Positions 13,603 through 24,792 of a DNA stretch of 64,000 nucleotides are shown here, piece by piece (the stretch's first letter is position 1; every line of letters begins with the position of its first letter). The notes below the pieces were generated by a model. It was not told where the DNA came from and ran no database searches. It saw nothing but the letters and a program-made list of their open reading frames with translations. The stretch is from Blastomussa wellsi (Eukaryota > Cnidaria > Anthozoa > Scleractinia > Plerogyridae), in NCBI GenBank assembly GCA_947652115.1, contig OX393561.1, positions 40,724,008 to 40,788,007 of the forward strand. Reading direction: 5' to 3'. The translations under genes and the position numbers were made by a program.

Positions 13603-16600
13603 TTATCGTACCCATAATGCAATGCGTTTATTCTGCACCTGCACATGCTGAGCTCCAAGGAAACCAAACTGAGCCATATCCCAGCGTGCTTTGAGTGGAG
13701 AGCCTAGTACGGTGGCATAATGGCTCTTCAGCATTACCTCGTTTTGATTATTGTCGAGTAAGCACGGCTTGTGTGCTGAGGCAGGGGACCCAACGTGAAG
13801 GCCATGATCGTAGAAGCGGTACGAATGCTTCACCTTGTTACCCCAGCAAATGATCCGGCCAGTGAATGTCTTGTCTTTGCGGGCGTGTTGGATGATATTC
13901 CACGTGTAATCCACGTTTTCCTGGGTGTACTTTCCCCACTCATGATCTAAGAACATCGAGTTCTTTTTGGTTGGGTTAAAAGCGGCGTAGGCGTCTTCCG
14001 ATGGCCTCCAGTCATTTCCCGAGCCCACGAAGGTGAACCGAACAGACTGTCGACCGGCAACGAAGAGGAACCGAATAATTGTGTTGTTCAAATGGACTCC
14101 GGCGTCTGTATCGCTTTTGATAGACAAGTCCACGCTGTCCCGTTGATGGATGTCATGGAACAGGTTTGCAGTCAGGGGGTTGGTTTTGGAACCAAGGCAC
14201 ATGTTTCCATCTCTGTCAGGACACACCCAGCTGTAATCATGGGTTATCTTGGCAACAAGAGTCCACCCTCCTCCAGATGTTGTCATGTCGCAGTAAGCGC
14301 GAAATGCATTCCGCTCAGGGTCTGTACCAACCGGATTTATCCAGTACATACCATCGCCCTGACTTTCACCTTTGAACAATATTTCTAAGCAAGACTTTCT
14401 CGGCGGTGAGTTGTTGATCTCTCTCCGCGGGACAGTCTGCAGCTGTTGCCACTGCTTCCGAGTACAGATGTTTAACTTGCCTGATGCTTTGTCATACCTC
14501 AGTTCACCTTCGAGTCCAGCATTGCAAAGTTCGGATGTAGTTTGGCGAAGAGTTGTTATCACAGATTTTCCGCAACTGTCGGAGCAGCTGTCTCCTTTCT
14601 CACCCTAAAAACCAAAACCAGGAATATCAAGCACAGCGTCTTTAGAACATTTATTTCATTTGACCGTAACATGTGTACATTGCTGCTTATTTTTTTCTGC
14701 TTCCGCACATGCAGATGGATCGACAATCTGATTAACTAAACGAGTCGTCCGGATTTCTTATCTAACCATTTATGTCCAAGCCATTCTCAGAAGCCTTTTT
14801 CTATGTCAGAAAAATAATATTAAAAAATATATATATATTGACTGAGCTGTTATGTTTAGATGTAGAAAGTCTGACTAGTTGCCTTCGTCCATTTGTTAAC
14901 CTTGGTGAACATGTACAAATACAAACAACTACGTATTCTTACGAGTTGTACCTGTATTTTGAGAACCCCGCAGGGTGATTCAAAACGTAAACAGTGATAC
15001 TTCACACTAACAGTCTATGAAAATCACGCGGTGGTCCCCGTGCAGACTGGCAGAACAACAACAACAACAACAAAACCCTCCAAAAAATGATTGATTTTTC
15101 GAATATCCTGCAACATTTGTACTTTGTTTTGTGAAGGTGGACAAGAATGCGTGGAACTGGTCTTCCCGTTTGGTGCGAATTGGTGGGATCAAAGACATTT
15201 TAGGGGCGCAAACAGCAGGCATGCTATTTTAGTATTTAAAAACCATTCATTCATCTGTCAGTCTTCCTAAGTTGTTTTTGGCACCAGCTGTTGTAGGCCA
15301 TTAAAGGTCTGATCCATTGTTCCTTTGCTAAGCTACTTTAATACCATATTAAATTCTAAATCTACCTCATTCTTAGACTTGCTGCGGGAATTTCAATTCA
15401 CTTGTGCTAGACAAAGAGTCGATTATTCCTCCCAAATATCACAGTAAATTAGGCTAGCTTGGCATCGCAATTTCTTAACCCCACATAGAAGGCTATACAC
15501 TTCTCCTTAAGCTTATAAATTTAGGAAATTTAAAAATAACTTGGGACGGAACTTATAAACATGCTAATACTCATTGAAAGGTTAAGCTTACGAAGGTGGA
15601 GGTTGCACAAATTGGGGAAATCTGGCAAACATTTGAGACGAGCAGTATTATTCCTTTAGAAACGCTTAGACATGGGAGGAAAACAATTATCCAGCCAAAT
15701 CCTAACCGAAAGTTTGATACGTAAAAACCTCCCATATTTCTATTCCTTCTCCTCCCTTATAATTTTTATTTGTGACTTGCAGTCTATAACGCATATTTGA
15801 TTCCTAAACGTAACAGGAGTCTTGTTTGTTTCCGTGTTCTGGATTTCGCGCCTGGCTCTGTCTTTTTTCTTTAAAACTTTCTCCATTTCAGCTAAGTATA
15901 GCTCTGATATGTAGAACCCTTAGATTGAACCAGTGAACACTTAGAAATTAAAGTTTACATATTTTTTTGCCAATTCACGCATCGGAACCGGAGGTCTGGT
16001 CTCAAGCATCTTTCTACCGCAATCCATAAAAGCCTGAGCGATACGAAACTTTCAATTCGTGCCAAATGCTTGACTGCCTTAACCTCAAGAAGGCCACACG
16101 TAAAGTGGACCGTGAAGGTGGAACTAATCCGGATCTGCAGTTTAGTATAGTCCAATGAATACTGTAAAGCATTCAAATCGTTCTCGGGTACATTAAGAAA
16201 TTTCGCGGTAAGCGATGTTTTAGGTACGGTGGGTATAACTGAATTTTCGTAGAATGAAATGGCGCCAGATTTTTAACGGAAGCTGCAACAGTAAAAGCTG
16301 GCTGTGTTATAACTGTGACTGGCATTCAAAAACTACACTCTCACTGAAATCGCTCTAACTGCATGATATCATTCGTTTCCGCATACATGTGCTCAATTGG
16401 GTAGGTTTATTTTTAGTGTCACGCACCGTTCTTTAGTGGCCCATAATTATCTTCATCCTTGAGTAAATGTAACCAGATCATAATACAAGGAGAGAAAAAA
16501 CCTTCCTGTTCAACCCCACAGCTTTCATACAAAACATCTACGTGGGCTGTAATCCTAGATTTCCTTAAGAAGGAAATTCCTTACGCTGACCGTCCCTTTC

Positions 16601-18368
16601 CCAATATAATTAGAAACTTTTTATTGACGCGAATCTGGCTAAAACATGTTAAAACCCGACACAAGACCCGCAGCTAACCGCTTGGTCTACAGTCTATACT
16701 TAGCGTCCTATCTAAACTAGCTTAGAATAATGAACTATCTTAAACAGCTAGAGTAAATAGCCTTATAAAGGTTCCTATCAGCAAATCACTAAGAAATATG
16801 ACAAGTGGAATGACCAGAAAATTAATGAATTAAACTGGATCATTTTTGATGTCTACAACTCTCAGAGGACAAACGGACAGACCTAAGAGAGTTCAAAGTT
16901 ATATTAGGGTCAGTACTTTGCGGAAACACTACAAAAAAGTTTGTCGAAAGCTTCAATCGTCGAAAGATGGACGGCGGGCCTATACAATATTTTGGACAGG
17001 TCATCTCGGTGCCCTCCTCAGCTCAGGCTGGGGTCGCGCGCCAAGAAAGATTATATCTCACTAATAAACCGCTGAAACTGATACGGTTGCAGGTTTTTAC
17101 TAGCCGACAGTAGACAATATTAGCAGAGCAAAAATTAATTCTGTTCTAGTATTCAACAGAAATATCAAACTTAGTTATTCTGGCTACAGCGACAGCTTGA
17201 ACTATTTCAGTTTAAGTGCATAATGAGGAGTGAGTCAAATGCACAGTTAGAATGGACGTACCTTTGGGCCTTGATTTCCCTTATCACCTTTTGGGCCTTT
17301 TTCTCCCTGGAAGTTAAAATAAAATGTAATTTTAATTACGTTTGTTGTGGTTTATTGAGTTTTTTGGGAGCTCACTGGACATGAGAATACCCGGGAGTAC
17401 TGTAGCGCGGCTCTACACTTCTCGCAGCAAGAGCAAAATCAACTGTCATCAACTCTGGGATCCCGCGGACAGGAAACAGAAAGTTTCGTTCTTAAAATTC
17501 TAATACGCGACCCATGGACGATGATAGAAGAGGATGGAATGAATTTTAAGGGAACTTCAAAAACTCCCGCTTTCCAACAAGTCTTTCAGCATCGGTGTCT
17601 CCGAAGGGTGAGTGTTTTCTTTGCCTCAGGTAGAAACCTTGCCAGGTTTTGGAGGACTTCCTAACCTCAATGCTTTTGAACTTTGGAGTCCCATTTCCTG
17701 TGGCATTGTTAGTACCTCCTGTAGTCTTTTTCTTTATATTGTCAGGGTGAAAAGCAATATTTTTGTTAAGTACAAAATAGAAGGGCTACCAAGCTATATG
17801 TAGCTATTTGCTGATATCCGCTTACAAATCATATCACAGAGCTCTTGATCGAGTGAAGTAATACGACGATTTAAGGAAATAAACGAATTCCAAGCATACA
17901 ATGTGAATAACAACTCGAAAATAATTGATGGATTAACGGTAGGAGCGCACGACAATTGCACAATTTAGGGTTCGCTTTACAGCAAAGTGTGACCTACCCG
18001 TTCTCCACGAAGTCCATTAATTCCTGTCAAATACACGTCCCCGAGCTTAATCCTGCCCGAGGAGAGAATTAGCTGGCCACGGTGGATGGGTTTGACCGTC
18101 AGTCGTGCTTCTTTGTGTTGCCTTTAGAGATTCGGGCAAATTATACAAGGTCAGTAAAATTAGAAACGAATTACTCGATAATGACTTGGAACCTCATCAA
18201 AACTACATCACACCGGCACGAGAGAAATGCACGATACTGGCCACACCAGCCGTCCGGTCTGTTAGAGGTTTGCTTTACTTACCCTTGGCGCTTGGATGCC
18301 AGAGAAATATCCGACGAATGGAAGGCGATACACAGCACGATGAATACTTGAAGAAGTGAAACACGCAT
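13603..18368 (-). CDS. Collagen-stalk fibrinogen/intelectin-like lectin
   Basis: Four exons on the minus strand: 18368-18283, 18052-17998, 17306-17262, 14604-13603; phases match and the product is 395 aa. Exon 1 opens with ATG and encodes a hydrophobic signal peptide. Exons 2 to 4 give ten uninterrupted Gly-X-Y triplets (about residues 39-68). A Cys-containing linker follows, then a domain starting near Cys134 with the signature YCDMTTSGGGWTL (166-178), the N-half hallmark of fibrinogen-related and intelectin domains. The C-terminal half is divergent, ends IALWVR, and looks closer to intelectin than to vertebrate ficolin. The architecture matches secreted oligomeric pattern-recognition lectins (ficolins and collectins), so glycan binding is likely, but that is family inference. 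The collagen stretch is very short. The large last exon holds the whole lectin domain and no break is seen. Exon 2 was placed by phase: the nearer acceptor would put a stop in frame. Confidence 0.82.
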
Positions 18369-19694
18369 CTTAACCACTTTACGTCAGGCCTAACAAGTGA
18401 ATGGAAGACGTTGACTACCAAAACCTACACAACATGCAGTGCCTTGATTGGATAATGAACTTGACATGCCCCCATCACTCAATTAGTGATATCTCAAGGA
18501 CCGCGATTCGCAAACTTGCTGTACAATCTTTTGTTTGTGTAAATAATTAACAGCTCGATAAACACCGGAAATAGAGTAATAAATGTCCTGATTGAATGCA
18601 GGCAATTTAGAGCGCATTTCACGCGGCTTTTGCACTCGGTACGGTGCATAAGCTCAACCCTGATCAAAAGAAGTCCGTTGTTCGCTAATGACGTCTAAAA
18701 GAATTGATAACATTAAGCCATCCAAGTTGGCCAAAGAGCCTTTTCTTGATCTACGGTGTTTATTGAGTCTGACAGTCTTGCACATATTCAAATTCACGTT
18801 GGTGGACTGTAGCTTTTAGGATTTGGTTTGAACTCAGCGAAGAAGCACTTAAAGCAACGTCAAATTCCAAAAGTAATAACTTTAAACATCGGACGAAGGT
18901 CAAACCATCTATGCCCTCGAGTAAAAAAAGATTTTATCTTCTGCCACACCTCGTTTACGTCGTAAATGGGCTAAATTAATCACTTAACACCAACGAAGTG
19001 TCTTAGCGCTAATTAGCGCCCAAAAGCACTTAACATATTACCCAATAAAATGAAACGATGCGCTCTGTTAGAGAATATGGCATTTCCTGACCAAATTCAA
19101 AAGTTTTGCAAATCTCAAGTTTTGTACATCTAATTGATAGAAATCCAATGTAAATTTGATATTAAAAGATGCTGATATGCAAATAGACTCATTCTCCAGA
19201 GATGTCTATTTTAAAGTGTTATTGTTAAATATCTGCTTTATCACCGATTGCTACCGTACCGCCCCGTTATCCAGTTCCCATTCAAAGAAAAGTCCGACAT
19301 ACTTCCGGAGAACCTGAGCTCCTTTGAGGTTATTTACTTCCAAAAACGATTTCAAAATATTTTCACGTTTTGCCATTACAGTATTACTTATAACACAAGC
19401 ATTTCAACATAAATAAGTTAATTTTTTAAACTCTTCGCTACCAGGGTGGCTACGCCTTGCAAAAAGATACTTCAGTTTGCAGAGTAATGAAAAACAAACA
19501 GTATCACAATAAAGTTATCCCCATAGCTTTTATTTGACATGGCCATACACATGGGTTTTATCCGCAGACATGTATGCACAGCTAATAAACAACACCGTAG
19601 GAAAGGACTGCTCAAAAGCTTACTGTTCATGACAACCCAATTAAAAGGGTCATATTCAATTCCTTGACTGACTGCGCGCTATCTCGATCTCAAA

Positions 19695-20375
19695 TCATTT
19701 CCATTGCATGTGTTACAGCTTTCTCGAACTAGTTTTCGTTTCCCTAAAGAATTTCAGATAGCGAGGTTCATCTCTAGTGTATTTTTCATGCAAATGGCGA
19801 TTTGTTTGTAGGTCCTTGAAAGTTCATATGAAAGCTTTGCATGTATTAAATTTAAATAAGATGACGTCATAACGAGCTATCTTTGAACGCAATTTCACAA
19901 ATGTAAGCATAAGAACTGAGTTGATCTTGTACCGGCAACAACATCAGGTACTTTTAAATTTTGATTACCGGCTAAACTGAGCTACAGCTATGGCCTATCT
20001 TTCGGGTTTATGAAAAAAATAATGCTCCTAAGTCTAACAGACACAGCTCCTATCAAATTACAGTCCTTTGACAGCTATCTCGCGCTTTCTCGAACGATTT
20101 TTCGTTTCCCTTGAAAGTTAGAGATAGCGAGATCCATCGTTAGTGTCGTTTGCATGTCATTGAAATTTCATCAAAGCTTTGCAATAAAAAAAAGAATTCG
20201 AAAAAAAAATTACTGAGTACTGAGTGAGTGACGTCATAAAGAGGTATATATATATATAAACGAAATTTTACAAATATAAACATAAGAACTGAGCTAATCT
20301 TGTACCAGCAACAGTGGCAGGTACATTTGCATTACGATTACCCTAAGATACGACAGCTATGGCCTACCTTTCGAC
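19695..20375. repeat. Diverged direct duplication, ~385-bp period
   Basis: Segments 19695-19990 and 20080-20375 share, in the same order, TTTCTCGAAC, GATAGCGAG, GACGTCATAA, CATAAGAACTGAG and CAGCTATGGCCTA, with many substitutions and indels between. It is an old tandem duplication of unknown content. Confidence 0.65.
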
Positions 20376-21074
20376 CCTTAGTTTTAGCAAATGCACCAAA
20401 GGTATTGCAAAGTCGATTGTCGTTTCAAATATCTGACCGTGCGTTCTCAGAAAACTGATGATACCGACCATCAATATTACTTAAGCTATATTGATGATCG
20501 ATCGACTTTTGCGAATGTACTTACTACATTCTTACAATAACTAAAAAGAACTATGTCACGATATTTGTAATTATTGGCTATGAGCAAAATTAACCATCAG
20601 ATGATCGTGTTCTTACGTAAAGAAACACCAAAGACGTAATAAACAGCTAAGTAGATTGTGCCAGAATGGGGTATGCTGAACGCTTTAATGCGTTTTTGTT
20701 TTCATTATGCGCACTGCCACACTATGCATGACGCAGCAAGTTTAAATTTATTTAAAGAGTGTTTAGCCATTGTCGTAACTCAAGTAGACAACTCACATCC
20801 AGATTTACGTAAAAGAACACTCAGGCATCCTTAAAAGCACTATTAATCACTTTTGATCAACTTATAACTGCGGCAGTCGTAAAATTAAAATTGTAATTTA
20901 ACCCTGGCAGCAAGCGCAGTTAGCCACTATCTCTCTGGAACGGAACCTCTATTTTCATTCGCCCGCTTTTAATACTACTTCTGTTATATTGTTTTCTTTG
21001 GTTAGGTGGATTGTTGTGACCCATGTTAATTTTTGTTTTAATATCCAATGACATGGCTCCTTCCGAGAAGTAGT

Positions 21075-21604
21075 GGGTCGAGCAAACGCGGTGAAGCAAG
21101 TTAAACTTGTCGACCAAGCGCCCATTGGTTATATCAGAGGACGCTCAACGAGTGTCTGAGCCAATCACAGAGCTTAGCGAAGAAAACACATGAATTCGCC
21201 ACTTTTTAAACTGGGCACCAGTAAAATGTTATTGGGAACTGAAATTAATGGATCACGTGTGTCTCAGGAACGAGTACAGTCAACCCTCTCTAAGACGGCC
21301 ACCATCGGGACCGGCCTTAGCTGTCCGTCTTAGAGAGGTGCCCGGCTTTTTGAGAGTCGATGTAACATGACCCCAGGAATTTTCAGCTGAGAAAGCAAGA
21401 AAATAACTGTTTTAGAGTTCGGTTCACCTCCAAGTTATTTTTGGAATGGGACAATGACTGATTTAATTTTAACTTGTACTGTCTTATAGAGGTGTCTGTG
21501 ATTGGACTCTGTGATTGGCTCAGACACTCGTTGAGCGTCCTTTGATCTAACCAATGGGCGCTTGGTCGACCAGTTTAACTTGCTTCACCGCGTTTGCTCG
21601 ACCC
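21075..21604. repeat. Inverted repeat, ~97-bp arms
   Basis: Arm 21075-21172 is repeated inverted at 21508-21604 with only a few mismatches; both contain GGTCGAGCAAACGCGGTGAA. The ~335-bp spacer contains a smaller hairpin around CCTCTCTAAGACGG (21283-21341), which resembles ends of pogo-like elements. Confidence 0.7.
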
Positions 21605-21757
21605 CTATAGAGAGTTTGGGTATAGTAAAATGACTGAGAAACGGCTGGGACCAGCACCAGGTGTCCGTCTGAAAAAAAGCAGCAGTGAGTTTGAAAATGT
21701 TTGGATAAAAATTGATCTGTCCGAAGTACAAGTCATATCTGAACAGTGTTTTGAGGT

Positions 21758-22528
21758 GAATTATCAGGGTCTGGAAGGGGGGAGGGGGTCCTGATCCCGC
21801 ATTCCCGCTCCTTTTTCACGCGAATCCCGCATCCCCTGCACTTTTTGTCATCGCTTTCCCGAATCCCGTTTTTCTTTCCTCAAAAATGTATATAAAAGAG
21901 GATTAATTTTTGCATAAGCTAATGAATTTAAGATGTATATTTGCCCTTTTGGTTGTGATTTTGATTTTACGCGTGTCGTGAGACTACTGCAAAATGCAAT
22001 TAGTTCTTCATACCTCAGTATGATGAAAGAACCCGATATGAAAGCATGATGGGCTTCCTGTACGCGTGCGCACTGTCTTTGATAAAAAGTTTACAGAAAC
22101 ACCCTCGGCTGCGTCTTCTTCATTGGTGCTACTGTCCTCATTGTTGCTGGAGTCAGAGTCATACTCTAAGCTGGTCATCAGCTGAACTAGGTTCCTCAGT
22201 GACAGTTTCAATTAGATAACTATTAACCAGGCAAACTCGACAGTTGTTTCTTGCTTTGTTTTTCAACAGGAAACACTTGCCAGTTAGCATTCGCTTGGTT
22301 GATTCGCTTTCGCGGTCAGAACGTTCATCTAGGTGGTGAAAAATTCCTGAATTCCCAAACATCGGGCAAGAATTCCCGCGTCCCGTGCCCAAATTCTGCT
22401 CAATCACGCCTCCCGAGAAGCAGTCAATTCACGAATCCGGTCAAGATATTTTGCGTTTTCCCAAATCTCGCACTGTATTTTGGTCAAATCGCGGATCCCG
22501 AAAATACCCTTCCAGACCCTGAATTATC
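21758..22528. mobile_element. Nonautonomous hAT-like element B
   Basis: Element 21766-22520 (755 bp) has perfect 14-bp terminal inverted repeats, AGGGTCTGGAAGGG and CCCTTCCAGACCCT. An exact 8-bp duplication, GAATTATC, lies on both sides (21758-21765, 22521-22528). Subterminal regions are full of CCCGNAT/AATCCCG motifs. It contains no transposase frame. hAT or P superfamily is inferred from the duplication length. Confidence 0.85.
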
Positions 22529-22600
22529 TGATGATGGACAAAACTTAAACTATTAATTGGTTTCAACAATTTTTACAGATTTCTTTACTCCCTAGAAAAA

Positions 22601-22862
22601 TATATTGGCAGCTTCCACACAATTGAGGAGGTAACCTTTTTGAGGTTGGAAGTATCTTATAAGTTGGAATGTCATGGGTTAAAGTATAGAAAAGCGAAGG
22701 GTAACATGACATTTAGGTATTTAAATTTAGGTATTTAATATATTGGCAGCTTCCACCCAATTGAGGAGGTAACCTTTTTGAGGTTGGAAGTATTTTATAA
22801 GTTGGAATGTCATGGGTTAAAGTATAGAAAAGCGAAGGGGAACATGACATTTAGGTATTTAA
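22601..22862. repeat. Two-copy tandem duplication
   Basis: Units of about 137 and 125 bp, beginning TATATTGGCAGCTTCCAC at 22601 and 22738, are nearly identical, so the duplication is recent. No coding potential. Confidence 0.9.
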
Positions 22863-22926
22863 AGGAGCTACATCACGGTTCGTGCATTTTGAAAAATTAA
22901 GCCTAATTTAGCTTGGTCCCTGGAGC

Positions 22927-22950
22927 AGTGAGTGAGTGAGTGAGTGAGTG
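22927..22950. repeat. (GAGT)n microsatellite
   Basis: About six perfect GTGA units. Confidence 0.9.
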
Positions 22951-24559
22951 CCACTGAGTCCCATTCCTAAACCTCGTAGTATATTAGCCTAAGTCATCTA
23001 TGCGTTAAAAAGGGAGTACGAAAGGAGTGTAGTGTTTCGTCTGTAGGTATGTCAAAGGGTACCCATTCTCTATGGAAAGCACAAGAGGTTAACGTTTTTG
23101 GTCAAAACCGACGGGGTAAATGCTTGGTCCCTGGAGCAGAGCCATGTTGAATAGCCCTCTCCACCCAGGGTTTAGACTCGAACATGCACGGCATGAAAAG
23201 ATAACTTTACTGCGGTGTAAAGCCAACTTAAAGCTGGCGTAATCGCCCCCCCCCCCCCCCTTTCAACTCCTTTACGCCCCCTTTCAGTTTTTTAAAGCTG
23301 ACCTTTATGCCAGCTTTACACTCATAATTAAAGTTTGAGTAAATGCATTTAAACATTTAAGTAACTTTAACAAGCTTTAAGTCATAGCGTAAAGTTGGTT
23401 AACCAACTTTCAGAAGGTTTAAGTCAACTTTAATTTTACGTAAATCTCCATTTTCGTGCTGTGATGGAATACAAACGACACTAATCGTGGAAAAATAAAC
23501 CAACGATGATTTCTATCAGATTATTTGAAAACCCACTGAACTCATCAAATTAGCCTCACTGACCTCGTTTAAAAGTAAAAATTCTTTTGACTTACCAACT
23601 CAAAAACGAGGTTAGTAGGGCTAATTTAAATTAATACTAAAAGAATTTTAAACTGGCAGCCATTTATGCACAGGGTCTATAAATCGTGAGGATTTTCTTT
23701 GCCGGTGTTCGCACATCCGAAAAGTACTCAGTGACGTGGATAATCCGTGTTTCAGTAAACAGGATTATCTGTACTAGACATATCCAAATTTCAAGCCTAG
23801 CCAATTAGATATTTTAAAATAGCTACACTCGAAGCCAAAGTTATTTTCACTTGATAGATATAGCCATGAAATAATTGAGCCGACGGACGGATTTCATTCC
23901 GGCAAAACGTAAACTCCATTCTCAGACAAAAATAACTACAACATCAAGAAAAGCTATTGTCATAGGTGATGCGAAATAAAGATTTTCTGGAGTTTCAATA
24001 GGATGACTAGATTTTTTTCACTTAAAATTCAACTATTCAACAGTTCGGATCACGGAAGTAGCGGTGAATTGGTTCGAGAGGCAGTGGATCGAAGGTCCCA
24101 TATACTTTTTACGTAAAGTGTGATTGGAACTATGCATTTTCCTGTGAAACGTGTTACGCGTTTAGTGTTTGGTGATACGTGTGCACGTGAACTGATTCTT
24201 TGAGTGTTCCAGCTCTGTGGTTGAGTGAAAATGAAGCTTGTCAGAAAAAATAAATCCTTTTAGATAAAAGTGAGAACGCCTCACCTTAAATAATAGAAGC
24301 TACATGCAAATCGATTGTCTCCTTTTGGCAACGATATGCTACTTTTATGTTTTACCTTTTCTCTTATTTCGGTACGATTTATTGTTATAAATACTCAATG
24401 GTATACATGGAGTATTAAGGACAACTCTTAAAGTTCTGTATTTCAAACCTTTCCACATTTCGTTCAGGTCCTAGTCCTTGAGTCAAGGTTCCAGGTCAAT
24501 GGAAACGTCTGTTGAACTCAACCAAATGTCTACATCAGCAGGCTTGTAACATAACTTAC

Positions 24560-24624
24560 CAAAGTCAATCAAGTACACCGTCACAATTTCTTCGCTGCTG
24601 ACCTGATTTCCAATATCGTTGGTT
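24560..24624 (-). pseudogene. Orphan Tudor-like exon
   Basis: On the minus strand this 65-bp piece has an acceptor ending TTTTAG and a GTAAGT donor. In the open frame it encodes 21 residues that include EEIVTVYLIDF, followed by a split Gly codon. This fits the core strand of a Tudor domain (consensus near VYYIDYGN), which binds methylated Arg or Lys. I found no partner exon on either side. It could be a relic, part of a gene with distant exons, or chance. A gene fragment is the best reading. Confidence 0.4.
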
Positions 24625-24644
24625 CTAAAACAAGGAACAAGATC

Positions 24645-24792
24645 CCAGAGAAGGTGGTTGGGGCGCTATTAGGCCTCACTCAAAGGTTATGCACGATGTT
24701 AGAACAGCAATGGCCTGACACAGTGTTACAGATCTTGCCTTTTCTGCCTGAGAACATTAATTCCGACGAGGGAATACCACCGCGGATGGAAA
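24645..24792 (+). other. Possible exon of unknown gene
   Basis: An open frame of about 49 codons (24645-24792) has amphipathic, protein-like composition, including GALLGLTQRLCTMLEQQWPD, and ends at a good GTAAGA donor. The upstream acceptor is weak and the frame starts next to the minus-strand Tudor-like exon. I do not recognise the family. Confidence 0.25.

Larger units (their letters stand above)
18369..24559. other. Intergenic, repeats only
   Basis: No gene recognised. It holds a degenerate duplication (19.7-20.4 kb), an inverted repeat (21.1-21.6 kb), a transposon (21.8-22.5 kb), a tandem duplication (22.6-22.9 kb) and a 15-C tract at 23246-23260. Confidence 0.6.
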
